From NCBI GenBank assembly GCA_947642555.1, contig CANRSX010000015.1, positions 48,154-112,153 on the forward strand: a stretch of DNA of 64,000 nt, written 5' to 3'. The stretch is from an uncultured Roseburia sp. (GTDB taxonomy: Bacteria > Bacillota > Clostridia > Lachnospirales > Lachnospiraceae). The notes beneath the pieces are model-generated. The model was not told where the DNA came from and did not search any database. It saw nothing but the letters and a program-made list of their open reading frames with translations. Position numbers and translations under genes: made by a program. Positions 7,310-16,152 of this stretch are shown piece by piece (position 1 is the first letter of the stretch; each line of letters begins with the position of its first letter).

Positions 7310-8812
7310 TCACGCCAGGCTCAGCAGATAGTCGATCTTCATCCTCTGCACCCGGCTCAGCTTCCGCTCCCCCATCCAGGGGGCCACATCCACCATCAGG
7401 ACCTCTTTTTTCTCCTCCGTATAAGGCGTCCAAAGGGGCAGCCCCTCCCCGTTGGGATCTCCCCTGCGGACAAAATTCGCGATATACCTGGTCATCTTTC
7501 TGGACAGCTCATAATCGTCGCCGGAATAATCCCGCCAGCTTCTGTTCAGGGTGCCGAAGATATAGGGCAGCTCCACCCCGTGATGGGCTCCGGCCGCATC
7601 CCCCGGCACACGCCGGATGGTGCAGAACATGTAGGCGGGCTCCATCCCGTTTTTTAGCTGCGATTCCGCAAAAAACCGGCAGCGCATGGCATTGTCGTCC
7701 ATCAGGGCGCCGGCAAGCTCGCCGTCGCTCATGGACCCGCAGAGCCCGAGGAATTCTTCCTCCCTGTCGCCGAAATTCTTCGCGTATTCCGCCGCATTCT
7801 GTCGGGTCAGGATGGAGGAGAGATGCATGCCCTCGTCCCCCGCCTGGGCGATCATATAGTGGATCGGATGATGTTCGCCGTGGAAATACATCTCAGCCGG
7901 ATCCTTCGGAAATACATAGCCGTCGATCACGCCGCGGAAATGGCAGAGCCATGCCTTTGTCTTTTTATATGCCTCCCCCAGTTCCTTTGGAGTCAGCCTG
8001 CGCATCTCCTCCAGCGACCGGCAGCCGCACAGCTCCATATACTCCCTTCCCCTGGCGTCCGCCTCCTCCTCAGAGATCCAGAAGGGTGAACTGTGCGGAT
8101 TGTGATCCGGATCCATGAAATCCCTGGTAACCGGCCCGCTTAAGATGATGCATCCTGCCATATCCCCCGCGGTCAGCGGCGAGACCGCCAGCGACGTCAC
8201 GGCAACCGAGCCGGAGGAATGGCCCATGATCGTGATCCGGTCCGGGTCTCCGCCAAAGGCCGCAATATTTCTGCGGGTCCATTTCAGCGCGAAGATCTGA
8301 TCCAGATAGTAGAGATTCCCGGAGGATCCATAGGGATTTTCCTCCCGCATTTCCGGGTGGGAGAGCATGCCCAAAGGACCGGTGCGATAGTTAAAGGAGA
8401 CCATGATGACCCCCTCCCTGCACAGCGCCTCCCCGTCGTAGGCGGGCTTATTGGAATATCCTCCCATAAATGCCCCGCCATAGACCCAGAACAACACCGG
8501 AAGCTTCTCGTCCTTCCGATGAGCCGGGGTCCAGACATTGAGATAGAGGCAGTCCTCGCTCTGCGTGTATATACCATCATCATCCATGAACTGACAGGGG
8601 ATATTTCCGAACCGGTCGCACTCCCTCACGCCCTCCCAGCTGTCAGGCGGCTGCGGCATCCTCCATCTGAGATCCCCCACCGGCGGTTTCGCATAAGGGA
8701 TCCCTTTGAATACGGTAAAAAGCGGATTATTTCCGGGAACGCCCCGCACTTTTCCTGTCTCGATTTCGGTCTCGCGAAGGGCGATCCCTTCCCGGCCATA
8801 TGTACTGCTCAT
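7310..8812 (-). CDS. Carboxylesterase type B (copy A)
   Basis: 500-residue alpha/beta hydrolase of the carboxylesterase/cholinesterase family. Visible: FKGIPYAKPPVG near residue 35, EDCLYLNVW at 86-94, oxyanion loop YGGAF at 111-115, nucleophile Ser200 in GHSSG, and catalytic His in GAHHGVELPYIFG near residue 418. There is no signal peptide, so it should act in the cytosol on imported esters. It is the most divergent of the four type-B esterases in this locus and keeps the classical IPYA..PVG start. Last gene of the operon, 24 bp after the esterase-D-like gene. Confidence 0.88.
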   Translation of the reverse strand: MSSTYGREGIALRETEIETGKVRGVPGNNPLFTVFKGIPYAKPPVGDLRWRMPQPPDSWEGVRECDRFGNIPCQFMDDDGIYTQSEDCLYLNVWTPAHRKDEKLPVLFWVYGGAFMGGYSNKPAYDGEALCREGVIMVSFNYRTGPLGMLSHPEMREENPYGSSGNLYYLDQIFALKWTRRNIAAFGGDPDRITIMGHSSGSVAVTSLAVSPLTAGDMAGCIILSGPVTRDFMDPDHNPHSSPFWISEEEADARGREYMELCGCRSLEEMRRLTPKELGEAYKKTKAWLCHFRGVIDGYVFPKDPAEMYFHGEHHPIHYMIAQAGDEGMHLSSILTRQNAAEYAKNFGDREEEFLGLCGSMSDGELAGALMDDNAMRCRFFAESQLKNGMEPAYMFCTIRRVPGDAAGAHHGVELPYIFGTLNRSWRDYSGDDYELSRKMTRYIANFVRRGDPNGEGLPLWTPYTEEKKEVLMVDVAPWMGERKLSRVQRMKIDYLLSLA

Positions 8813-8836
8813 CTCCTCTCACCTCTCCTTCCTCTC

Positions 8837-9718
8837 CTACTTGTGCGCGGAATACGCTCTTTTTAACTCTAACAGCTGATTCAGCGCGATCTCAATATAA
8901 TCATTCCACATGGTAAAATCATGGTCATAGCCCTCGGCGCAGATGTAGCTGACGTCATATCCCAGCTCCTTTAAGACTCTGACGTCCCCCTCCACCCGCG
9001 TGCGGATAAATTCTTTACTCCCGCAGCAGATATGGAATTTACAGAGGGGCTCACCGGATTCCTTATGCCGTTTCGCCTCCTCATACATGTCAAAGCGGGA
9101 GTGGTCGAACTGCTCCGCCTCCCCGAAGGTGCTGTTAAAAATCGGGAAAAAGCTTTTAAAATGATCCCCCTTCAGCTCTTCCTTTATGGTATCGCTGCAG
9201 AGGGTCAGCCCGATGCCGCCCGAGATATCCACACAGGCCGCATATTTTTCCGGATGCATGATGGCAGTCCCAAGGGCGACGTTTCCGCCCATGGCATAGC
9301 CTATGATAAAATTGTCCTCCCGCCGCGGCGAAGAGGAAAACAGTCCCTGCACCACGGCCGGCAGCTCCTCGCTGATAAAAGCCTGATAGTTCACACCGTA
9401 CACCGTATCCACGCCAAAGCTGTTCGCTACATTTGGCGTTACCAGCATCACATCATTATTCTGGGCAAACCGTTCCGCGTTCGTATAGCGGTAGGTCAGG
9501 CTGTCGTCATCCCCGCCGCCGTGAATCAGGTAAACGGTCTGAAACTTCATGTCCGGCTGATAGACCCCCATCTTCGGCCTGGGAAAAGCCGCGTCGTGAC
9601 CCCCGCGCTTCTCCCGCTCCAGGTCGTAATAGCTGTAGGCGTCTGTCGGATAGGCGATGGAGATATCCACGTACCGCTCCAGCGCCTGACTTCTGAAATT
9701 AAATCTGCATAAACCCAT
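8837..9718 (-). CDS. Esterase-D-like alpha/beta hydrolase lacking the nucleophile serine
   Basis: 293-residue protein of the esterase-D/S-formylglutathione hydrolase-like family (PF00756 type). The oxyanion strand VYLIHGGGDDD (63-73) and the C-terminal catalytic-type His (GYDHDFTMWNDY) are present. The nucleophile elbow reads GYAMGG (140-145): codon GCC (Ala142) stands where the family has Ser. Either the enzyme is inactive as an esterase, serves as a binding protein, or uses another residue. Start MGLCRF has AAGGGGG upstream; 16 bp separate it from the upstream esterase. No signal peptide. Confidence 0.8.
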   Translation of the reverse strand: MGLCRFNFRSQALERYVDISIAYPTDAYSYYDLEREKRGGHDAAFPRPKMGVYQPDMKFQTVYLIHGGGDDDSLTYRYTNAERFAQNNDVMLVTPNVANSFGVDTVYGVNYQAFISEELPAVVQGLFSSSPRREDNFIIGYAMGGNVALGTAIMHPEKYAACVDISGGIGLTLCSDTIKEELKGDHFKSFFPIFNSTFGEAEQFDHSRFDMYEEAKRHKESGEPLCKFHICCGSKEFIRTRVEGDVRVLKELGYDVSYICAEGYDHDFTMWNDYIEIALNQLLELKRAYSAHK

Positions 9719-9734
9719 TCCTGTCCCCCTTTCT

Positions 9735-11315
9735 CTAATAAATCCAGGATGTCCCGTCTTCCTCTTCGGGATAAAAATCGATCGTCCTCTCAGGCAGAAC
9801 TTCCAGCGCATACCGGATCAGCTCATTGTCATGATCTTCGTATGCCTCGCTTTTTCGGTCAAACACCATATGCACCAGATGCTCCTTACTGCAGGGAGCC
9901 CAGGCAGGAAGCCCTTCATGATTCGGGTTTCCGGTTTTCGCAAAGGCCGCGAAGGCGCCTGCCGTCTGGGCTTCCAGTTTCCCGGTCACCTCTCCCATGC
10001 CGCACACCGGCACCTTATCCGTATTGCGGAACGCAAAGGGGATATCCGCGCAATGCCAGGACATCTTACCGCCATCCAGGCCAAATTCCAGCGCAAACAT
10101 ATAAGAATATACCGGCGCGTCGGATTCCTTCGCTTTCACCCGCAGATAGGGCAGCGTGTCTTTGCGGAAAAAGGTATCGAGCTGCGTCGCGTACACCTCA
10201 TTGACATTCGGATACGCCCTGCGGAAAAGGGACAGCATTTTTTCACCCTTCTCCTCCCCATAATACGCCTTCACAATCCTCTCCCGCTCTTCCACGGGCA
10301 GGCTGCTCTTATCCGGGATCCCGTCCTCCACGGAAAATTCCGCCAGGACATTCCCTACCATCATCGGAATCTTTTTCGAAAATTCCGCGACGCCTTCACA
10401 GGGCGCATATCCCAGATACCAGCCGTTCTTTCTGGGGCCCCATCCCACTTTGCCGCCCCGCTTTTCAATGGCGATGCACGCCCTCTTCACCGCACGGACC
10501 AGCGGGATCTCCGGGCAGGCCAGCAGCCGGTCAAACTGATCCTCCCCCAGGTCCAGCTGTTTCATAATTTCATAAACCAGCTCTTTTGCCGGGACGGTGG
10601 TACGCACCAGCATATTGTCGTCCGGGATCACCCCGCTCATCACGATGGATCTGTGGAACAGTCCTTCCGCCGCCGGAACCTGATTCAGACAGCATACCTT
10701 TCCGCCGCCGCCGGACTGTCCTACGATCGTCACATTCCCCGGATCTCCTCCGAACTGCCGGATATTATTCTGAATCCACCGCAGCGCCGCCACGAGATCC
10801 GCAATCCCGGCATTGACCGAATTGGCATATTCCTCCCCGAAATCCGACACATCCAGAAAACCGAACACATTCAGGCGATGATTCAGGGAAACAAAAACCA
10901 CACCCTCCTCCTTTGCCATACGAAAGCCGTCATAAGCCTCCATCTCAATGGCGGAGCCGTCCGCGTAGCCGCCGCCGTGGATCCACACCATGACCGCCTT
11001 TTTGGTATCGCCCTCCAGGGAATCCGTCCAGATATTCAGATACTGGCAGTGCTCGGATTCCGGCCAGTACCGGTGCGGAACCAGCACCTCGCCGTGGGGC
11101 GCTCTCCTGGGCTGATCCGGGCCCACGCAGTTAAACCCGTAGTCCAGCGCATCCCGCACCCCTTCCCAGGACTCCGGCTCCTCCGGCATCTGAAAACGCT
11201 TCGCCCGGGCATACCGGATCCCCCGGAACTGATAAATCCCGTCCATACAAAATCCCCGGAGTTTCCCGGCCTTCGTCTCCACGACGGTACTCTGATCACA
11301 GATAAAATGTCCCAT
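9735..11315 (-). CDS. Carboxylesterase type B (copy B)
   Basis: 526-residue cytosolic carboxylesterase. Motifs: FRGIRYARAKRF (30-41), QYLNIW (91-96), oxyanion IHGGGY (112-117) and nucleophile Ser201 in GQSGGGGK; the C-terminal catalytic His is in SWHCADIPFAF. The GQSGGG elbow, MGEVTG-type C-terminus and final SWIY set it with copies C and D, distinct from copy A. ATG preceded by ACAGGAGGAAG. Lies 47 bp after copy C on the same strand. Confidence 0.88.
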   Translation of the reverse strand: MGHFICDQSTVVETKAGKLRGFCMDGIYQFRGIRYARAKRFQMPEEPESWEGVRDALDYGFNCVGPDQPRRAPHGEVLVPHRYWPESEHCQYLNIWTDSLEGDTKKAVMVWIHGGGYADGSAIEMEAYDGFRMAKEEGVVFVSLNHRLNVFGFLDVSDFGEEYANSVNAGIADLVAALRWIQNNIRQFGGDPGNVTIVGQSGGGGKVCCLNQVPAAEGLFHRSIVMSGVIPDDNMLVRTTVPAKELVYEIMKQLDLGEDQFDRLLACPEIPLVRAVKRACIAIEKRGGKVGWGPRKNGWYLGYAPCEGVAEFSKKIPMMVGNVLAEFSVEDGIPDKSSLPVEERERIVKAYYGEEKGEKMLSLFRRAYPNVNEVYATQLDTFFRKDTLPYLRVKAKESDAPVYSYMFALEFGLDGGKMSWHCADIPFAFRNTDKVPVCGMGEVTGKLEAQTAGAFAAFAKTGNPNHEGLPAWAPCSKEHLVHMVFDRKSEAYEDHDNELIRYALEVLPERTIDFYPEEEDGTSWIY

Positions 11316-11362
11316 ATCTTCCTCCTGTCTGCTTTTCTACAACCGTATACATATGTGCGGCA

Positions 11363-12934
11363 TCAGTACAGCCATGCACGGCCGTCCTCATCATCTGTAT
11401 CCGACGGTATATGCACCGGCGGCATCGGCGGCGGGCTGCACGCTGCCAGCGCCTCGGCCAGCTTACGGTCCGGCGCCATTTTACACACGCTTTCCCGGTC
11501 AAAATACATGGTCGCCGGTTCTTCGGCGGTATAGGGCTTCCACTCCGCCATCCCGCTGTGATTCGGATCGCCGGTGCGGGCAAAGTTCACCAGCGCCCCC
11601 GCCATCTCCTCCTCCAGCCGATCGGTAACGCCCTTAATATTACAGTTTCCCACCCGGTGACAGTTGTGGAATACAAAGGGAATATCCGAGCAGTGCCATG
11701 CCGGCGTACCGCCGTTTACATCGAAGTCCAGGGTGAACAGATAATTGTAGCCCGGCGCCTCCGGATTTTCTTTCGCGCGCGCATCCATAAAGCGAAGGCT
11801 GCCCTTCCGAAGGTGGAAATCCAGCTGGGCAATCCGCTTCCGTTCCTTGTCGGGATAAGCCCCGTCAAACAGCTTTACCAGCAGGTCCGTATGTTCTCCG
11901 TAGGATTCCCGGAGCTTTGCCGTCACCTCCTCCTCCGAGGGTTCATGGTCAAACCGCAGGCCGCCATATGCGCCGAATTCCGCGATCACGCTTCCTACGA
12001 CAGTAGGCACCTTCTTCGCATACTCCGAAAAGCCCACCTCCACCGGATGGCCCAGGTAAAACTCATTGATCTGCGGTCTCCACATGACAGCCTCGCCCCT
12101 TCGCCGGCACACCCGGTTATAGGCGCGGTTCAGGACCTCATAGGGCACCCGCTCCAGTTTTTCCGGCTGGCTGACCGGTATCCCAAGCTCCTCCATGATC
12201 TGCTCGATGAGCTCCCGGTGCTCCGGGATATCATCGCGCGGAACCGCCCCGCCGGACATCAGCATCGCCTTGTGGAACAACCCCGCGGCAGAGGGGATCT
12301 GAAGCAGCGCTGCGACCTTGCCCCCGCCCCCGGACTGGCCGAAAATCGTCACGTTTTCCGGGTCTCCGCCGAATCCCGCGATATTTTCATGCACCCAGCG
12401 AAGCGCGGCCACCAGGTCCGCCAGCCCGGCGTTGATGGAATTCCTGTATTTTTCGCCAAAGTCCGACATATCCAGAAATCCCAGGATATTAAGGCGGTGA
12501 TTCACCGTGACCACCACCAGGTCCCCGTACTCCGCCAGCGCATCTCCCTCATATGCCACCTGCTCGAGAGAGGATCCGTCCTGAAAGCCGCCGCCGTGGA
12601 TCCAGATCACCACCGGCCGTTTCGCATCCCGGTCGATACTCTTCGTCCAAATATTTAAATACTGGCAGTGCTCATTCTCCGGCCAGAACCGGTGGGGGAT
12701 AAAAACCTCCCCGATGGGCATGGGCTGCGAGCCGGTGGGGGAAGTATAGCCGTAATTCGTGGCATCCTTAATCCCCTCCCAGGGCGTTACCTCCTCCGGC
12801 ATCTGCCACCGGGCGGCGTTCGCATACTTAATCCCGTGAAACGTGAAGATGCCGTCCAGCACAAACCCGCGGAGCCTGCCCGCCTTTGTCTCTACCACCG
12901 GATAATCCGGATTGCAGATAAAATCTCTTGCCAT
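11363..12934 (-). CDS. Carboxylesterase type B (copy C)
   Basis: 523-residue paralogue of copies B and D. Motifs: FHGIKYANAARW near residue 30, QYLNIW near 92, IHGGGFQDGSS near 113, GQSGGGGK nucleophile elbow near 200, WHCSDIPFVFHN catalytic His near 425, and a short acidic tail ending AWLY. No signal peptide. ATG preceded by CAGGAGGAACG. The WHC(S/A)DIPF motif, shared by three copies, suggests a common subfamily with related acyl-sugar or aryl-ester substrates. Follows the MFS gene by 20 bp. Confidence 0.88.
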   Translation of the reverse strand: MARDFICNPDYPVVETKAGRLRGFVLDGIFTFHGIKYANAARWQMPEEVTPWEGIKDATNYGYTSPTGSQPMPIGEVFIPHRFWPENEHCQYLNIWTKSIDRDAKRPVVIWIHGGGFQDGSSLEQVAYEGDALAEYGDLVVVTVNHRLNILGFLDMSDFGEKYRNSINAGLADLVAALRWVHENIAGFGGDPENVTIFGQSGGGGKVAALLQIPSAAGLFHKAMLMSGGAVPRDDIPEHRELIEQIMEELGIPVSQPEKLERVPYEVLNRAYNRVCRRRGEAVMWRPQINEFYLGHPVEVGFSEYAKKVPTVVGSVIAEFGAYGGLRFDHEPSEEEVTAKLRESYGEHTDLLVKLFDGAYPDKERKRIAQLDFHLRKGSLRFMDARAKENPEAPGYNYLFTLDFDVNGGTPAWHCSDIPFVFHNCHRVGNCNIKGVTDRLEEEMAGALVNFARTGDPNHSGMAEWKPYTAEEPATMYFDRESVCKMAPDRKLAEALAACSPPPMPPVHIPSDTDDEDGRAWLY

Positions 12935-12954
12935 AAATCGTTCCTCCTGTCTTT

Positions 12955-14127
12955 TCAGTCCTGTTTCTGATATATGATCCGGGAAAAAGGCGGTGTCAGA
13001 AGCAGCAGGCCCATGGCCGCCACAAGGACGCCGAATCCGCAGAACATATTCGTGTAACCATAAGATTTTACGAAAAAGCTTCCGATGACCGGCGCCACCG
13101 CATTCCCAAGGTTCTGCCCGATCTGAATGGTGGAGACCGCCACCCCCGTCCTGGCGGGCTCGATCCGTTTCACCACATAGGCCTGAATGGAGGGCCCTCC
13201 GGCTCCCTGGCCTGCTGCCTTAAAAAGTGCTGCGGCAAGCATCAGCGGAAGGGAATATGCGATTCCGATGGAAAACATGCCACAGGCTGCGAAGAGAATC
13301 GCGGGAATCATGATAAACAGAATCCCCCGGGTGTCCAGAAGTCTTCCCACAAAGGGCTTTGACACCACCATTGCGACGGAATAGACGGTAAAAAAGAGCG
13401 AGATATTTAAAATCGACCGCTCCTGCGCCACCAGGTCCAGATATGTGGTCACCAGGCCGTTGCCGGCGCTAAACAGCGCGGTAATCAGCATAAAGCTCAT
13501 GAATTCCACCGCAAAAAGATGCTTCAGCCGAAGAGATTTCCCGGTTGTTTTCTGTCCGGTCTTCGTATAAGGCAGGATCGCAATGCAGATGACGCCTGCC
13601 AGTCCGAAGCACGCCGCCGCAAAGAACGATCCCCAGTATCCCACCGTATCCCGGAGGGCCAGCCCCATGGCCGGACCTGCCGCCTGGGCCAGGGGTGCAA
13701 TCAGCCCCAGGAAGCTGAGTCCTTCCCCCATGCGCGTTCCCGGGATAAAAGAGCTGGCATAGGCTACAGTGAGGACGCTGTTGACGGAAAAAAACACCCC
13801 CGTCAGCCCCCGGATCAGAATAAACATGGGGATTGTATGGACAAATGAGTGGGCCAGCAGACACACCGCGTATGCGCTCATCGTAAACAGCAGCAGCTTC
13901 TTCCGGTTCACCCGGTCGGCCAGCACCCCCGCAATCGGGCACATGATTAAGGAGGTAAACGACATGATCCCCGCGATGGTGGACGCGACGGTCAGATCCG
14001 CCCCCAGGGACACCGCATAGGAGGCGACAAGGGGATTGGTGGACATGCCTGCCATGCCGCTGGCAAAATTCACTGCCAGTAAGATGCCAAACTGCCAGGT
14101 CCAAAATGTTTCTTTTTGTTTTTTCAT
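12955..14127 (-). CDS. MFS transporter
   Basis: 390-residue major facilitator with about 12 hydrophobic segments and the loop 2-3 signature as GVLADRVNRKKLL (about residues 58-70). Members of this drug/sugar-exporter-like subgroup move small solutes with protons. Start MKKQKET has AAGGAT upstream; a start seven codons earlier lacks a ribosome site. Sits between the solute-binding protein gene and three esterase genes, so it may export released acids or aglycones, or import a second substrate; direction cannot be read from sequence. Confidence 0.82.
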   Translation of the reverse strand: MKKQKETFWTWQFGILLAVNFASGMAGMSTNPLVASYAVSLGADLTVASTIAGIMSFTSLIMCPIAGVLADRVNRKKLLLFTMSAYAVCLLAHSFVHTIPMFILIRGLTGVFFSVNSVLTVAYASSFIPGTRMGEGLSFLGLIAPLAQAAGPAMGLALRDTVGYWGSFFAAACFGLAGVICIAILPYTKTGQKTTGKSLRLKHLFAVEFMSFMLITALFSAGNGLVTTYLDLVAQERSILNISLFFTVYSVAMVVSKPFVGRLLDTRGILFIMIPAILFAACGMFSIGIAYSLPLMLAAALFKAAGQGAGGPSIQAYVVKRIEPARTGVAVSTIQIGQNLGNAVAPVIGSFFVKSYGYTNMFCGFGVLVAAMGLLLLTPPFSRIIYQKQD

Positions 14128-14151
14128 TCTGTCATCCTTTTCTTTCATAAA

Positions 14152-14186
14152 GGAGCCGCACAGCTGTCAGTCAGCCATGCAGCTCC
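14152..14186 (-). promoter_or_regulatory. Strong intercistronic hairpin after the binding-protein gene
   Basis: On the minus strand a 15-bp stem (three G-U pairs) closes a five-base loop and is followed by TTTATG. It probably limits read-through or protects the binding-protein mRNA, giving more binding protein than downstream enzymes. Confidence 0.55.
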
Positions 14187-14204
14187 TCTCCCCGTGCAGT
14201 GAGA

Positions 14205-15902
14205 TTAACGGTTATTGTACCGGTCCACCGCGGCCTGTTCTACCTCCAGGACCTCATTTACACCGTTATCAATCAGCTGCTGTTTAAACTCCTCCTTCGA
14301 CGGAACCTCCTGGCCCAGCACATATTTCGTCATATATTCCTGAAGCATGGTGGTAAGCGCCGTATTATAGGTATTATAGATCTCCATTTCTTCCGCCGTC
14401 ATTTCCACCCCCGCCGGGAGGGCAATACTCTTTGCCGGGGAAGTCCAGATCCTCTGGCTCTCCGTCATAATATCGCGGTCGGAGGAGGAAGCGGCAAGGG
14501 CCACCCGGGCGTCTGCACCGTCGTTCTGAAATCCGAGATATGTGCGCATCGCATACTGATATAACGCATCCGACACAGACAGGCCATCCGGATTATTCAG
14601 GATCTGATCCGTGAACTGAATCTCACCGTTCTCACTTACGGTATAGGATTCCCCTTCAATACCATAATACCGAAAAATAATTCCTTCTCTGCTGAACTGA
14701 TAATCAACCCACCTGCTCACAGCCTCCAAATGCTCGCTGTCCGCATTGATATAAATATCCTGATTGATGATGGTGTTCGCATTGCCATGCACCATCTCGT
14801 CTCCCTCATTCAGAATAAATCCGGGAATCGCCTGCAGATAGCAGTCCTCATTCGTAATCATATCGTTATCCTGAAGGTACGTGCCCATGTTAGCATAGGA
14901 CCAGTTCGTATAGAACAGCGTATCATCGTTTTCAAAGCTGGAATAATCCCCGGTCCAAAGAGCTCCCGGGCTGGTAAAGTTCTTATCGATCAGTCCTTCT
15001 GCGTACCATTCCTTCATGGTGTCCAGATACTCGTATAGTCCGTCGCTGAGTCCCGTATAGCTGACCTTCTGCGTATCCGGATCATAATAGTAGTAGCCGG
15101 CAAAGGGTCCTGTCATCACGCCCCATGCAAGGGAAATACATCCGCCGGCATCCGTCTCAATCTGCAGCGGCGCCGTCATTCCCAGCTCATCCCTGGCCTT
15201 TACAAGCGCATCATGCAGCTCCTCAATGGTCTCAGGGGTATCCAGTCCCAGCTCCTCTAAAATATCCTGGCGGATCGCCGGGCCTACGATCGCCCCCGGC
15301 CCCACAATCTCGGTATCCGTACCGCGGATGACCTTAACGGCATGAATGATTCCGTCATCGGAGGTCGCCTGCTTCTTTCCCTCCACGGAAGCGTCAAGCA
15401 GTGAGAAATAATTCGGGAACCATTCCGGATGCTCATTGATATCAAACATCACCCCGTCCTCGATTCCCTGAAGATATCTTCCCGGATAAACATTCGTCCC
15501 TGCCGGGAACATCACGTCGGGCAGATCGCCGGACGCAAGAATCTGCGACCACTTTTCTACCATTTGAGAGGTGTCATAACACATCCAGTTGACATGGATA
15601 TTAGTGCGCTCCTCCATGGCCTGCACCCCTTTGATCTCATTCGGATCTTCAATATACTGAGAAAAAAACGGGCACAGTACCGTGATCTCAATCTTCTCCT
15701 CCGAGATCGGCAGTGTAAACCCGTCCCCGGCTTTGCCGTCCTCTGTTCCTCCGTTTCCGGCTGCGGATTCCGTGTTTTCCCCTCCCTGAGCCGGAGAAGA
15801 GGCAGAATCTGCATTGCCTGCGGAATCCCTCCCGCCGCACGCAGTTATGGAGGCAAACGCCGTCGTTGTTACAAGTAATAGTGATAATACTTTCTTTCTC
15901 AT
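14205..15902 (-). CDS. ABC transporter extracellular solute-binding lipoprotein (LplA/YtcQ-like)
   Basis: 565 residues. Signal peptide with lipobox SITAC (Cys22), then a Ser/Gly/Glu-rich tether to about residue 60, then a periplasmic-type binding fold. Family 1 binding proteins of this long type pair with LplB/LplC permeases and import complex oligosaccharides. No ATPase gene lies nearby, as is usual for such systems that share an MsmK-type ATPase. It is separated from its permeases by the oppositely oriented sensor pair. Confidence 0.88.
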   Translation of the reverse strand: MRKKVLSLLLVTTTAFASITACGGRDSAGNADSASSPAQGGENTESAAGNGGTEDGKAGDGFTLPISEEKIEITVLCPFFSQYIEDPNEIKGVQAMEERTNIHVNWMCYDTSQMVEKWSQILASGDLPDVMFPAGTNVYPGRYLQGIEDGVMFDINEHPEWFPNYFSLLDASVEGKKQATSDDGIIHAVKVIRGTDTEIVGPGAIVGPAIRQDILEELGLDTPETIEELHDALVKARDELGMTAPLQIETDAGGCISLAWGVMTGPFAGYYYYDPDTQKVSYTGLSDGLYEYLDTMKEWYAEGLIDKNFTSPGALWTGDYSSFENDDTLFYTNWSYANMGTYLQDNDMITNEDCYLQAIPGFILNEGDEMVHGNANTIINQDIYINADSEHLEAVSRWVDYQFSREGIIFRYYGIEGESYTVSENGEIQFTDQILNNPDGLSVSDALYQYAMRTYLGFQNDGADARVALAASSSDRDIMTESQRIWTSPAKSIALPAGVEMTAEEMEIYNTYNTALTTMLQEYMTKYVLGQEVPSKEEFKQQLIDNGVNEVLEVEQAAVDRYNNR

Positions 15903-16152
15903 CTTTTCTCCCTTCTTTTTTCAGATCCACCCTGTATCTTCCTGTAACTGACGACTTTAATATACAAAAAATATTTTGTAATTTCTATAAAAAAACCTCT
16001 GCAAAACTTGAATATTTCTGTCGAAATCAGCCATATTATTAAAAATCTGTTTTTTTATAAAAAGTCTGTTCATTTTACCCTGGCGGTCTCTGTCAGATTG
16101 ACAATGCAGCCGCGTCCATTGTACACTGAAGAAAAGGAGGGGCCGGAAATCC
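15903..16152. other. Divergent regulatory region, binding protein / sensor kinase
   Basis: 250 bp, strongly AT-rich between about 15955 and 16080. It should hold a leftward promoter for the binding-protein operon and the binding site of the YesN-like regulator. I see no convincing leftward -35/-10 pair or clear repeat. Confidence 0.4.
16098..16127 (+). promoter_or_regulatory. Promoter of the two-component genes
   Basis: TTGACA (16098-16103), 18-bp spacer, TACACT (16122-16127), about 25 bp before the start codon of the kinase. Confidence 0.55.

Noticed and set aside
9831..11534. 567-residue plus-strand open frame
   Set aside because: Antisense to esterase copies B and C; His/Arg/Pro-rich composition and no ribosome site, an artefact of GC-rich coding DNA.
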